Source: Phenylobacterium sp. (GTDB lineage Bacteria; Pseudomonadota; Alphaproteobacteria; Caulobacterales; Caulobacteraceae). From it: a DNA stretch of 11,304 nucleotides. The stretch lies in NCBI GenBank assembly GCA_028698405.1, contig JAQVDF010000022.1, positions 1-11,304 of the forward strand, written 5' to 3'. The notes under the pieces were generated by a model. It saw only the letters and a list, made by a program, of their open reading frames with translations, searched no databases and was not told the DNA's origin. The translations under genes were made by a program, and so were the position numbers. Numbering within the stretch: position 1 is the first letter of the stretch; each line of letters begins with the position of its first letter. Positions 1 to 6,460 of the stretch are shown here, piece after piece.

Positions 1-138
1 GGCGACGGCCGCACCCGCTATGTCGTCCGCGCCCGCCACTGGACGGTCGAGGCCCGCAAACAGCACGAGGAGATGGGCTTCCACGAAGGCTGGGGCGTCT
101 GCGCCGACCAGCTCGCGGAGCTGGCGAAGACGCTGTAA
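1..138 (+). CDS. SRPBCC/AHSA1-like protein, C-terminal end only
   Basis: The frame is open from the first base and stops at TAA 136-138, giving the last 45 residues of a protein that begins outside the window. The tail contains RYVVRARHW, then KQHEEMGFHEGWG and a closing helix DQLAELAKTL. A conserved MGFHEGW followed by a terminal amphipathic helix is typical of the AHSA1/polyketide-cyclase branch of the SRPBCC fold, whose long last helix closes a hydrophobic ligand cavity. In proteobacteria such genes often follow an ArsR-type repressor, but that side is not visible here. Ligand and role are unknown. The family call rests on the C-terminal motif alone, so it is moderately sure. Confidence 0.65.
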   Translation, partial: GDGRTRYVVRARHWTVEARKQHEEMGFHEGWGVCADQLAELAKTL

Positions 139-195
139 GGGCCGCGCCTTCCTTACCGTGAATGGAGCAGGCTTGCGGCTGCGCGCTTCGCCGCT

Positions 196-224
196 TTGCG
201 CCGGGAGCCCCGAGACCCTAGTTA
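196..224 (+). promoter_or_regulatory. Candidate promoter for the phosphatase gene, possibly leaderless
   Basis: TTGCGC at 196-201 and TAGTTA at 219-224 are separated by 17 bases. The -10-like box ends six bases before the GTG start at 231, and its TAG is also an in-frame stop, so the gene cannot begin further upstream in this frame. No Shine-Dalgarno is visible before 231. A transcript starting at the GTG would be leaderless. The match to the Caulobacter consensus is only partial. Confidence 0.35.
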
Positions 225-230
225 AGCGAC

Positions 231-1148
231 GTGCTGCAGCCCGACCGTCCAGAGAACCGATTCGACCTGTCCACGCCCGGCGGGCGGGTGCGGACCTATC
301 TCGACTATCTGTGGAACGACCACGCCTACCTTAGGCTGGGCTTCTCCAACGCCCATTGGATCAGCGAGGAGCTGGTGCGCACGAACCAGCCCTGGCCGCA
401 CCAGCTGGCGGCCTGGAAGCGGCGCGGCATCAAGACGGTGGTCAACCTGCGCGGCGGCTTCGACGCCAGCTTCCATGCGCTCGAGAAGGACGCCTGCGCG
501 AAGCACGGGCTGACGATGGTGGACTTCACCATCACCTCGCGCGAGACGCCGAGCCGCGAGCGCGTACTGGGCGCCAAGCGGCTGTTCGAGACCGTCGAGT
601 ACCCGGCCCTGATGCACTGCAAGTCCGGCGCGGACCGGGCCGGCATCATGAGCGTCTTCTACATGCACTTCCGCAAGGGGAAGACGATCCGGGAGGCGAT
701 GGACCAGCTGCACCTGCGCTATCTGCACGTGCGCCACGGCAAGACCGGCGTGCTCGACTACACCTTCGAGCGCTACCTCGCCGAGGGCGAGCCGGCCGGC
801 ATGAGTTTCCTCGAGTGGGTCGAGAGCCCGATGTACGACCCCGCCGGGATCAAGGCCGACTTCCGCGCCCAGTGGTGGGGCACCCTGATGACCGAGCGCT
901 TCCTGAAGCGGGAGTATAGGCTTTCAGGTAGGGGAGCGCAGCGGAACCAGCGGCTTCACCGCCCATTGCCCAGCCATGAGGCTCGCTCCCGTCCTCGCCC
1001 TTGTTCTCACCGCCTGCGGGCCGCTGCCGGGCGCGGAGCCGCCGCCGATCCGCCCGGGGTTGTCGGACACGGTGGAGGAGGCGCTCTGCCAGCTGGGCTT
1101 CACCGCCGTGCCGATGGACGAGCTGCGCACCGGCCACCACCTGGTTGA
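231..1148 (+). CDS. Dual-specificity/tyrosine phosphatase family protein with read-through C-terminus
   Basis: Residues 1-228 form a recognisable cysteine-dependent phosphatase. HCKSGADRAG at about 129-138 is the HCX5R P-loop with nucleophile Cys130 and Arg136, and Asp98 in VDFTITS is a candidate general acid. It resembles the bacterial group named fused DSP-PTPase phosphatase/NAD kinase-like, usually about 230-240 residues. The substrate (phosphoprotein, phosphoinositide or nucleotide) cannot be told. The GTG start is the only one fitting the N-terminus, because an in-frame TAG lies at 219-221. After FLKRE (about residue 228) the frame continues for some 77 low-complexity Arg/Pro/Gly residues and overlaps the next gene by 173 bases. 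That tail looks like out-of-frame reading of the next gene. A TAG at 917-919 in another frame would end the protein at the expected place, so a one-base indel or a lost stop is likely. The functional part is probably about 231-917. Confidence 0.75.
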   Translation: MLQPDRPENRFDLSTPGGRVRTYLDYLWNDHAYLRLGFSNAHWISEELVRTNQPWPHQLAAWKRRGIKTVVNLRGGFDASFHALEKDACAKHGLTMVDFTITSRETPSRERVLGAKRLFETVEYPALMHCKSGADRAGIMSVFYMHFRKGKTIREAMDQLHLRYLHVRHGKTGVLDYTFERYLAEGEPAGMSFLEWVESPMYDPAGIKADFRAQWWGTLMTERFLKREYRLSGRGAQRNQRLHRPLPSHEARSRPRPCSHRLRAAAGRGAAADPPGVVGHGGGGALPAGLHRRADGRAAHRPPPG

Positions 1149-1542
1149 GGTGACGCTGAACGGGCGGCCGGCCACGTTCGTGGTCGATACCGGGGCCAAC
1201 GTGACGGTGCTCGACGCACCTGAGGCGGAAGCATTCGGGCTGGCGCCGCGGCTCGGCATGCGGGGCGCGGCGATCGGCCTCGGCGGTTCGACCGGCGCGC
1301 GGCTGTGGAGCCTGCAGGAGCTGCGCATCGGCGAGGTGCCGGTGCGGCAGCGGACGATCGTCACCACCGACCTGTCGCAGGTCACCGGCGCGCTCAGCCG
1401 GGTATCCAACCGTCAGATCCTGGGCATCGTCGGCCAGGACGTGCTGAAGGCCCACCAGGCCGTGATCGACGTGGCGGGGCCGACGCTGCACCTGCTCGAG
1501 GCCGACAAGACGCCGGCGCGCGGGTCAGGCGAGGGGTGCTAG
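976..1542 (+). CDS. Retropepsin-like aspartic protease, predicted lipoprotein
   Basis: This 188-residue protein starts with a short hydrophobic signal ending in a lipobox, LTAC, with Cys14 as the likely lipidated residue, so it should be anchored in the envelope facing the periplasm. After a proline-rich linker, ATFVVDTGANVTVLD at about 66-80 holds the catalytic Asp71-Thr-Gly of the retroviral-type (gag-polyprotein-like) aspartyl proteases. ILGIVGQDVLKAHQAVID near the C-terminus matches the second hydrophobic-Gly element of the fold. Only one DTG is present, so an active enzyme would have to dimerise. The ATG at 976 lacks a clear Shine-Dalgarno and lies inside the over-long phosphatase frame, which suggests co-transcription. 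Its stop codon shares a CTAG with the stop of the convergent DUF4170 gene. The substrate is unknown. Confidence 0.85.
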   Translation: MRLAPVLALVLTACGPLPGAEPPPIRPGLSDTVEEALCQLGFTAVPMDELRTGHHLVEVTLNGRPATFVVDTGANVTVLDAPEAEAFGLAPRLGMRGAAIGLGGSTGARLWSLQELRIGEVPVRQRTIVTTDLSQVTGALSRVSNRQILGIVGQDVLKAHQAVIDVAGPTLHLLEADKTPARGSGEGC

Positions 1543-1781
1543 CACTCGTCGGCGGCTTCCTCGGCGTCCGGGTCCAGCAGCTTGTGGGCGTGGATGATGA
1601 AGTAGCGCACAAGCGCGTTGTCCACCGTCGCCTGGGCCTTGGACCGCCAGGCGGCCTTGGCCGCCTCGTAGGAGGGGAAGGCCCCGACGATGTCGACCTT
1701 GGTGAGGTCCTTGAAGATGTTGTTCTCCAGGTCCGACAGTTCGCCGCCGATGACCAGGTGGAGCAGCTGTTTATCAGGCAT
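1539..1781 (-). CDS. DUF4170 domain-containing protein
   Basis: This 80-residue protein carries the signature of DUF4170: LLHLVIGGEL near the N-terminus, DIVGAFPSYEAAKAAWRSKA in the middle and TVDNALVRYFIIHAHKLLDPD near the end. The family is widespread in Alphaproteobacteria and has no established biochemical role. It has no signal peptide or membrane segment, so it is probably cytosolic. From memory, in many alphaproteobacteria it sits after pmbA and an inositol-monophosphatase/bisphosphate-nucleotidase gene and near the Kdo transferase waaA. Here pmbA lies directly upstream with an 84-base gap and the phosphatase is missing. A promoter-like sequence in that gap suggests it can be transcribed on its own. 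The stop overlaps the stop of the opposing protease gene in a CTAG palindrome. Confidence 0.9.
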   Translation of the reverse strand: MPDKQLLHLVIGGELSDLENNIFKDLTKVDIVGAFPSYEAAKAAWRSKAQATVDNALVRYFIIHAHKLLDPDAEEAADEC

Positions 1782-1811
1782 GGGAGTCCCGATCAGATTC
1801 GTTTGGCTCGC

Positions 1812-1839
1812 GATATGGCCGCGTCGCGCCGCAGGTCAA
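1812..1839 (-). promoter_or_regulatory. Candidate Caulobacter-type housekeeping promoter for the DUF4170 gene
   Basis: Read on the minus strand, TTGACCT (1839-1833) and GCCATATC (1819-1812) are 13 bases apart. The published Caulobacter consensus is TTGACGS, 10-14 bases, GCTANAWC; the -10 matches at 7 of 8 positions and the -35 at 5 of 7. Transcription would begin near 1805, giving a leader of about 25 bases. That leader contains two GANTC sites at 1796-1800 and 1784-1788. Confidence 0.5.
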
Positions 1840-1865
1840 CGCCCGCAGCATCGCAGGGGGCCATT

Positions 1866-3206
1866 TCACCGGCCGGCGATGGCCAAAGCGTCAACGAGGA
1901 TCGACGGGGCGTTCGAGGCGCCTCGAATTTCCAGGTCCGAACCGGGGATCAGCCGCCCGTAGATGTCGACGAGGTTGCCGGCGACGGTGATCTCGGTCAC
2001 CGGATAGGCGATCTCCCCGCCCTCGAACCAGAAGCCCGAGCAGCCGACCGACCAGTCGCCGGTGTTGCCGTTCAGCGAGGGGCCGAACATCGAGGTGACC
2101 AGGAGGCCCGAGCCGGCGTCGGCCATCAGCTCTTCGCGGCTCTTCTCGCCCGGCTGCAGGGTCAGGTTGTTGACGCTCACCCCCGGCGGGCCGGCCAGGC
2201 CTCGCGAGGCGTGACCGGTGGACTTGAGGCCCAGCTGCCGCGCCGAGGCCGAGTTCAGCAGCCAGGTGGTCAGCACGCCGTCATCGATCAGCGCCTGGGG
2301 CCGGTTGCCCACCCCCTCGTCGTCGAACGGGCTGGAGCCGAGGCCGCGGACGCGGTGCGGGTCGTCGGTGATCGCAATCCCCTTGGCGAACAGCTGCTGG
2401 CCGAGCTTGTCCTTCAGGAAGGAGGTGCCGCGGGCGATCGAGGGGCCGGCGATGGCGCCGATCAAGGGGCCGAGCAGCGAGGCGGCGAGCCGGTTCTCGA
2501 AGATCACCGGGGCGGAGGTGGAGGCGATCTTGTGCGCGCCCAGCCGCATGGCCGCGCGGCGGCCGGCTTCGGCGCCGATGGTCTCGGGGGCGGGCAGGTC
2601 CGACTGCCAGCGGGCCGAGCGCCAGTCGTGGCCGTTCTCCATGCCGCCCTCGTCGGCGGCGATGGCCGAGGCGCCGATCGAGAAGCCCGAGGCGCGGTGC
2701 AGACCGGAGAACCCGCCGCTGGTCACCAGCCGCCAGGTCGAGCTCGACCAGGAAGCCGAGGCCCCGTCGGAGTTGGTCACCTTCTCCACCGCCCGGGCGG
2801 CGTCCTCGGCGGCGCGGGCGCGCGCCTCCATCGTCTCGGGGGAGGGCTCGGTGGGATCGTAGAGGTCGAGCTCCGGCAGCGGGCCGCGGGCCAGCAGCTC
2901 GGGGTCGGCCAGACCGGCGTAGGGATCCTCCGGGGCGAGCTTCGCCATCGCCACGGCGCGCTCGACGAGCTTGGCGCGGGCTTCGGGCGAGATGTCGGAG
3001 CCGGAGACGGTGGCCTGCCGCTTGCCGACGAAGACCCGGAGGCCGAGGTCTCGGGCCTCTTCGCGCTCCACCTCCTCCAGTTCGCCCAGCCGCACGGTGA
3101 CGGACATGGCGTTGCGCTCGGCCCCGACGGCCTCGGCCGCGTCGGCGCCGGCCTTCAGGGCCTGGGAGATGAGGTCGCTCAGCAGGTTTTCATCCATGCC
3201 TGCCAT
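1866..3206 (-). CDS. pmbA: TldE/PmbA-type metalloprotease-complex subunit
   Basis: This 446-residue protein matches the TldD/PmbA family over its full length. The N-terminus has a helix (LLSDLISQALKAGADAAEAV) and a strand-rich part with VSGSDISPEARAKLVERAVAMAK. The C-terminal half has LGAHKIASTSAPVIFENRLAASLLGPL, GRLIPG, and NGNTGDWSVGCSGFWFEGG. I do not see the HExxxH zinc motif that marks TldD, so this is the TldE/PmbA partner, which in E. coli forms a heterodimer with TldD. The complex degrades unfolded peptides, processes microcin B17 and has been linked to breakdown of the antitoxin CcdA. No tldD is in the window. Two starts are possible, ATG 3206 and ATG 3197; the second has a slightly better GGCAGG upstream. 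It follows the MAPEG gene by 28 bases and is probably in one operon with ubiD. Confidence 0.92.
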   Translation of the reverse strand: MAGMDENLLSDLISQALKAGADAAEAVGAERNAMSVTVRLGELEEVEREEARDLGLRVFVGKRQATVSGSDISPEARAKLVERAVAMAKLAPEDPYAGLADPELLARGPLPELDLYDPTEPSPETMEARARAAEDAARAVEKVTNSDGASASWSSSTWRLVTSGGFSGLHRASGFSIGASAIAADEGGMENGHDWRSARWQSDLPAPETIGAEAGRRAAMRLGAHKIASTSAPVIFENRLAASLLGPLIGAIAGPSIARGTSFLKDKLGQQLFAKGIAITDDPHRVRGLGSSPFDDEGVGNRPQALIDDGVLTTWLLNSASARQLGLKSTGHASRGLAGPPGVSVNNLTLQPGEKSREELMADAGSGLLVTSMFGPSLNGNTGDWSVGCSGFWFEGGEIAYPVTEITVAGNLVDIYGRLIPGSDLEIRGASNAPSILVDALAIAGR

Positions 3207-3234
3207 ATGGCCGCGGGCGCAGGTCCCGGCAAGC

Positions 3235-3636
3235 TCAGGCGACGGCGTAGACCAGCAGGGTGGAGGCGACGAACACGTAGGCGAGCCAGGTCAGGCTGGC
3301 GCCGATCGATCTCGGCCAGGAGGTCTCGCCGGTGCGCGACAGGCCGACTGCGTGGATCACGCGCCCGGCGAAAAGCGAGGCCCCGCCGATGTGCACCGCC
3401 AGCGCCGGCGCGCCGGCCAGCGCCAGCACGCCGAGTCCGACCAGCCCGGCCGGCACGTATTCGCTGGCGTTGCCGAACGCCCGGATCGCCTGGGCCAGCT
3501 CCGGCACGCCGCCGTCGCCCAGCGCCACGTGATGCTTCTGGCGCTGACGCACCACCAGCACCGACAGGACCAGCAGCAGGATGAGGTGCAACCCCGTCCA
3601 CAGCGCCGCGGCGGCGGCGCCCGTTCCTGGTTGCAT
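3235..3636 (-). CDS. MAPEG family membrane protein
   Basis: This 133-residue integral membrane protein has hydrophobic segments at about 11-30, 61-82 and 111-132 and a further weaker one near 84-95. RAFGNASEYVPAGL at about 52-65 matches the conserved N-x-x-E-Y/N-V-P of MAPEG proteins, and GRVIHAVGLSR at about 91-101 matches their RxxHAxGLSR. The family includes glutathione transferases and eicosanoid enzymes; bacterial single-gene members (YecN-like) mostly have no proven activity. The frame is open much further upstream, but that part overlaps ubiD antisense to its shadow frames and looks unlike MAPEG. The ATG at 3636 is chosen because AGGAGGAGGG, a strong Shine-Dalgarno, lies just upstream. 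It lies 41 bases after ubiD and 28 bases before pmbA, so an operon is likely. Confidence 0.88.
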   Translation of the reverse strand: MQPGTGAAAAALWTGLHLILLLVLSVLVVRQRQKHHVALGDGGVPELAQAIRAFGNASEYVPAGLVGLGVLALAGAPALAVHIGGASLFAGRVIHAVGLSRTGETSWPRSIGASLTWLAYVFVASTLLVYAVA

Positions 3637-3657
3637 CTGCACCCTCCTCCTACTGCG

Positions 3658-3673
3658 CTCCCCCGAAGGAGAG
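3658..3673 (-). other. Intercistronic hairpin with a UUCG tetraloop
   Basis: In the transcript just after the ubiD stop, CTCTCC-TTCG-GGGGAG can fold into a six-pair stem with one G-U pair, closed by C(UUCG)G, one of the most stable tetraloops. There is no following U-run, and the strong ribosome site of the MAPEG gene begins a few bases further on. It is therefore more likely to affect mRNA stability or read-through between ubiD and the MAPEG gene than to be a full terminator. Confidence 0.4.
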
Positions 3674-3677
3674 GACG

Positions 3678-5186
3678 TCAGTCCGGCAGCCCGAGCTTCG
3701 CCCACTTTTCCGTCACCGCCGCCACGATGTCGGGATCCATAGCCAGCAGGCGGCCCCATTCGCGGTGAGTTTCCGGGGGCAGCTTGTTGGTGGCGTCGAG
3801 ACCGATCTTGGAGCCCAGGCCCGACTCCGGCGAGGCGAAGTCCAGGTAGTCGATGGGCGTGTTCTCGACGACGGTGATGTCGCGGGCGGGGTCCATGCGG
3901 GTCGAGACGGCCCACATCACGTCCTTCCAGTCGCGGGCGTTCACGTCGTCGTCCACGACGATCACCCACTTGGTGTACATGAACTGCCGAAGGTAGCTCC
4001 AGACGCCCATCATCACGCGCTTGGCGTGGCCGGGGTAGGCCTTCTTCATCGACACCACGGCGATCCGGTAGCTGCAGCCCTCGGGCGGTAGCCAGAAGTC
4101 GACGATCTCCGGGAACTGCTGGCGGATCAGCGGGATGAACACCTCGTTCAGCGCCTCGCCGAGGACCGAGGGCTCGTCGGGCGGCCGGCCGGTGAAGGTG
4201 GTCAGGTAGATGGGATCGCGCCGCATGGTGATGGCGCTGACCTGGAAGACCGGGAACTTCTCGACCGAGTTGTAGTAGCCGGTGTGGTCGCCGTAGGGGC
4301 CCTCGTCGGCGTAGTCGTCGAGCAGCACGTGACCCTCGATGACGATCTCCGCCTGGGCCGGCACCAGCAGCGGCACGGTCTTGGCCGGCACGAGGTCGAG
4401 CTTGGCGCCGCGCATCAGGCCGGCGAACTGGTACTCCGACAGCGTCTCCGGCACCGGGGTCACGGCCGCCAGGATGGTCCCGGGGTCGGCGCCGATCACC
4501 GCGCAGGCCGGCAGCGGTTCGGGTTTGCCGGCCGCCTTCCAGCGTCGGTGGTGCTGGGCTCCGCCGCGGTGGGCCAGCCAGCGCATGATGGTGCGGTCCT
4601 TGCCCAGCACCTGCATGCGGTAGATGCCGAGGTTGTAGTCGTCCTCGCGGGCGTCCCCGGGGCCCTTGGTGACGACCAGCGGCCAGGTGATCAGCGGCGC
4701 CGGCTCTCCCGGCCAGCAGGTCTGGATCGGCAATTTCGAGAGGTCGATGTCCTCTCCGGTCAGCACCACCTCCTGCACCGGCGCCTTCTTCACCGTCTGC
4801 GGGCGCATGGACATCACCGTCTTGGCGAGCGGCAGCATGTCCCAGGCGTCCTTCAGTCCGCGCGGCGGCTCGGGAGCCCGCAGGAAGGCGAGCAACTCGC
4901 CGACCTCGCGCAGGTCGGCGGCGGTGGTCCGCTCGCGGCCCTCAAGTGTCACTCCCATGGCCACGCGCTTGACGGTCCCGAACAGGTTCACCAGCGCCGG
5001 CATGTCGGCGATCTGGCCATCGGCGCGGATCGGCCTTTCGAACAGCACGGCCGGCCCGCCGCGGGCCAGCAGGCGCCGCTGAATCTCGGTCATCTCCAGG
5101 ACCGACGACACCGGCTCGGACACACGCACCAGCTCGCCGGCCGCCTCCAGCTTGTCGATGAATTCCCGAAGGGAGCGGTAGGCCAT
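3678..5186 (-). CDS. ubiD: UbiD, 4-hydroxy-3-polyprenylbenzoate decarboxylase
   Basis: UbiD removes the carboxyl group from 3-polyprenyl-4-hydroxybenzoate to give 2-polyprenylphenol in ubiquinone synthesis, using prenylated FMN supplied by UbiX. This 502-residue protein is close to E. coli UbiD (497 residues) throughout. It has [20 protein letters not shown] (185-204), RGGAQHH (207-213), [12 protein letters not shown] (294-305) with the catalytic Glu at about 295, [19 protein letters not shown] (332-350), and [17 protein letters not shown], where the metal and cofactor ligands of the family lie. The ATG at 5186 has AGGAGA five bases upstream, so the start is well supported. No ubiX is visible. 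It is the first gene of a minus-strand group with the MAPEG gene and pmbA, and it is divergent from the Phd-like gene. No key residue is missing. Confidence 0.97.
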   Translation of the reverse strand: MAYRSLREFIDKLEAAGELVRVSEPVSSVLEMTEIQRRLLARGGPAVLFERPIRADGQIADMPALVNLFGTVKRVAMGVTLEGRERTTAADLREVGELLAFLRAPEPPRGLKDAWDMLPLAKTVMSMRPQTVKKAPVQEVVLTGEDIDLSKLPIQTCWPGEPAPLITWPLVVTKGPGDAREDDYNLGIYRMQVLGKDRTIMRWLAHRGGAQHHRRWKAAGKPEPLPACAVIGADPGTILAAVTPVPETLSEYQFAGLMRGAKLDLVPAKTVPLLVPAQAEIVIEGHVLLDDYADEGPYGDHTGYYNSVEKFPVFQVSAITMRRDPIYLTTFTGRPPDEPSVLGEALNEVFIPLIRQQFPEIVDFWLPPEGCSYRIAVVSMKKAYPGHAKRVMMGVWSYLRQFMYTKWVIVVDDDVNARDWKDVMWAVSTRMDPARDITVVENTPIDYLDFASPESGLGSKIGLDATNKLPPETHREWGRLLAMDPDIVAAVTEKWAKLGLPD

Positions 5187-5214
5187 GGGGTCTCCTGCGC
5201 CTGGACAGCCAAGC

Positions 5215-5242
5215 CTCTAGGCGCGCTCGCCGCGCCTGTCAC
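5215..5242 (-). promoter_or_regulatory. Weak candidate promoter for ubiD
   Basis: On the minus strand, GTGACA (5242-5237) and CTAGAG (5220-5215) are separated by 16 bases in the 96-base divergent gap between ubiD and the Phd-like gene. The match to known consensus sequences is modest. It partly abuts the opposite-facing candidate promoter at 5246-5274. Confidence 0.25.
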
Positions 5243-5245
5243 CTC

Positions 5246-5274
5246 TTGCGGGCGCCGGCCCGCGGGGCTTTAGT
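5246..5274 (+). promoter_or_regulatory. Candidate promoter for the Phd-like gene, possibly leaderless
   Basis: TTGCGGG (5246-5252) and GCTTTAGT (5267-5274) are 14 bases apart, within the spacing of the Caulobacter consensus, with about 10 of 15 positions matching. The -10-like box ends eight bases before the ATG at 5283, and no Shine-Dalgarno lies between, so transcription may begin at or next to the start codon. Confidence 0.35.
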
Positions 5275-5282
5275 CTCGCCCG

Positions 5283-5510
5283 ATGAAGCGTCTCGACCTC
5301 GACGATCTGCCGCCCAAGGTCGCTCAGCTGCTGAGCGAAGTGGAAGAGGGCGAAGAACTGTTGCTCGTCCAGCACGGCCTGGTGGTCGCCCGGCTGGTCG
5401 GCGCGCCCGCCCCCAGGGACGAGGGGGTGGAAGACGAGCCCGTCGAGCCCGAAATGCGGACCCGCGAGATCTTCGAACAGTTCCGCTCGCTGATGGAAGA
5501 CGACTTCTAG
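5283..5510 (+). CDS. Orphan Phd-like small protein
   Basis: This 75-residue, strongly acidic protein has no signal peptide or membrane segment. Residues 9-40 (LPPKVAQLLSEVEEGEEL, then LLVQHGLVVARLVGA) follow the pattern of Phd/YefM-type antitoxins: a helix, then a GEE turn, then a strand-turn-strand with an HG or RG turn and a VARLV strand. This is a pattern match, not a clear family assignment. Residues 44-75 form an acidic tail with a helix (TREIFEQFRSLMEDD), the sort of region that in antitoxins binds the toxin. No toxin gene follows: the next gene is on the opposite strand and the two stops share a CTAG. It may be a stand-alone regulator or an orphan antitoxin. The ATG at 5283 is the natural start; no Shine-Dalgarno is present. 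Confidence 0.7.
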   Translation: MKRLDLDDLPPKVAQLLSEVEEGEELLLVQHGLVVARLVGAPAPRDEGVEDEPVEPEMRTREIFEQFRSLMEDDF

Positions 5511-6460
5511 CCGGCGCCGCCGCCGGCCAGGTCGGCCTCCCAGCCCCCCAGCACGCCCAGTTCGCCGAGGTTGGCGAACATCCGGAACAGGCTGAGCGCC
5601 GAGGCGCGGTAGGCCTCCATCAGGTCGGGCCTCGCGAGCGTCTGGCCGATGATGAGGTAGCCCTGCCCCGACCGCGTGCAGCGGCCCTCGGCCTCGAGCT
5701 GGGCGAGGCGCCGTCGGGTCTGTTCGTAGGGAACCTTCAAGCGGTCGGCGATGGCGCGTATCGTAGCGGGGACCCGCAGGTCGTCGGGGACGAATCCCGC
5801 GGCGTCCACCCCGTCGAGGTGGTCCGGCAGGCTCCTGGTGTTGATGTCGAACACCGCGATCAGGGTCAGGCCTTCCAGCAGGTTGCCGGAGATGCCCACG
5901 AGCGGCTCGGCCAACCGCAGTACGAAGTCGGACGAGATTCTGGCCACCGCCCGCACCGGCGGCGTCTCGGGCGGCGGGTGCTCGGCGGGCGGCGGCAGGA
6001 TGTTGTTGCGCCGCAGCCGAAGGTAGAGCGCCTTCACCGCCTGTTCGTTGACCGCCAGCATGTCCAGGTGATCGGGGCTGGACAGGACGCGCTGCGGCGT
6101 GACCAGCCCGCGGGGGGTGATCTCGCACACGCCGCGGGCGGCCATCTGCTGCACCCGCCGCCGAACGGTCTCGAACGGCAGCCGCAGCGAGGCGGCCACG
6201 GCGTTGATGCTGATCGGACGGCGCAGCTCGTCGGGCGGGGTGTCAGAGGCGCCGGCGTAGCGCCGCTGCAGCGCTGGGTCGGCCATGATCGGGGCGACGT
6301 TGGCCTGCACCACGGCCAGCAGGATCAGGCTGTCGGTCAGGTCGCCCGCCCGGAAGAAGCCGGCCGCGTCGAGCAGGAACTGTATCGCCGCGCGCAGGGC
6401 GAGGCGCAGCTCGGGCAGGGAGAGCTCGCGGCCCGGGAGACCTCGCGGCTTAGGATTCAC
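5507..6460 (-). CDS. Tandem winged-helix protein, putative DNA-binding regulator
   Basis: I do not recognise a named family for this 317-residue protein. It consists of two similar halves. Residues 84-122 (SINAVAASLRLPFETVRRRV onward) and 233-271 (TIRAIADRLKVPYEQTRRRL onward) are both helix-turn-helix units with a following wing, of the IclR/GntR/MarR shape. Each is preceded by a helical segment with a matching LILLAV/LTLIAV piece (about 45-50 and 198-203) and followed by another helix. A proline-rich linker lies at 155-168. The recognition-helix residues FETVRRRVQ and YEQTRRRLA are conserved between the halves. It is probably a cytosolic DNA-binding protein that acts as a built-in dimer; targets are unknown. 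The GTG start at 6460 has GGGAGC upstream, and two GATTC (GANTC) sites lie at 6454-6458 and 6504-6508. It follows the lipoprotein gene by 55 bases. Confidence 0.8.
   Translation of the reverse strand: MNPKPRGLPGRELSLPELRLALRAAIQFLLDAAGFFRAGDLTDSLILLAVVQANVAPIMADPALQRRYAGASDTPPDELRRPISINAVAASLRLPFETVRRRVQQMAARGVCEITPRGLVTPQRVLSSPDHLDMLAVNEQAVKALYLRLRRNNILPPPAEHPPPETPPVRAVARISSDFVLRLAEPLVGISGNLLEGLTLIAVFDINTRSLPDHLDGVDAAGFVPDDLRVPATIRAIADRLKVPYEQTRRRLAQLEAEGRCTRSGQGYLIIGQTLARPDLMEAYRASALSLFRMFANLGELGVLGGWEADLAGGGAG

Noticed and set aside
1305..3584. A very long plus-strand open frame of about 759 codons
   Set aside because: It lies opposite pmbA and the DUF4170 gene, both clear families, and its translation is repetitive Gly/Ala/Arg/Asp sequence typical of the antisense of GC-rich genes.
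3637..3969. N-terminal extension of the MAPEG frame
   Set aside because: It runs over the end of ubiD, is Arg/Gly-rich, and the strong Shine-Dalgarno before 3636 marks the true start.
4284..5273. A plus-strand open frame of about 329 codons opposite ubiD
   Set aside because: The protein is rich in His, Gly and Arg with no domain; ubiD on the other strand is certain.
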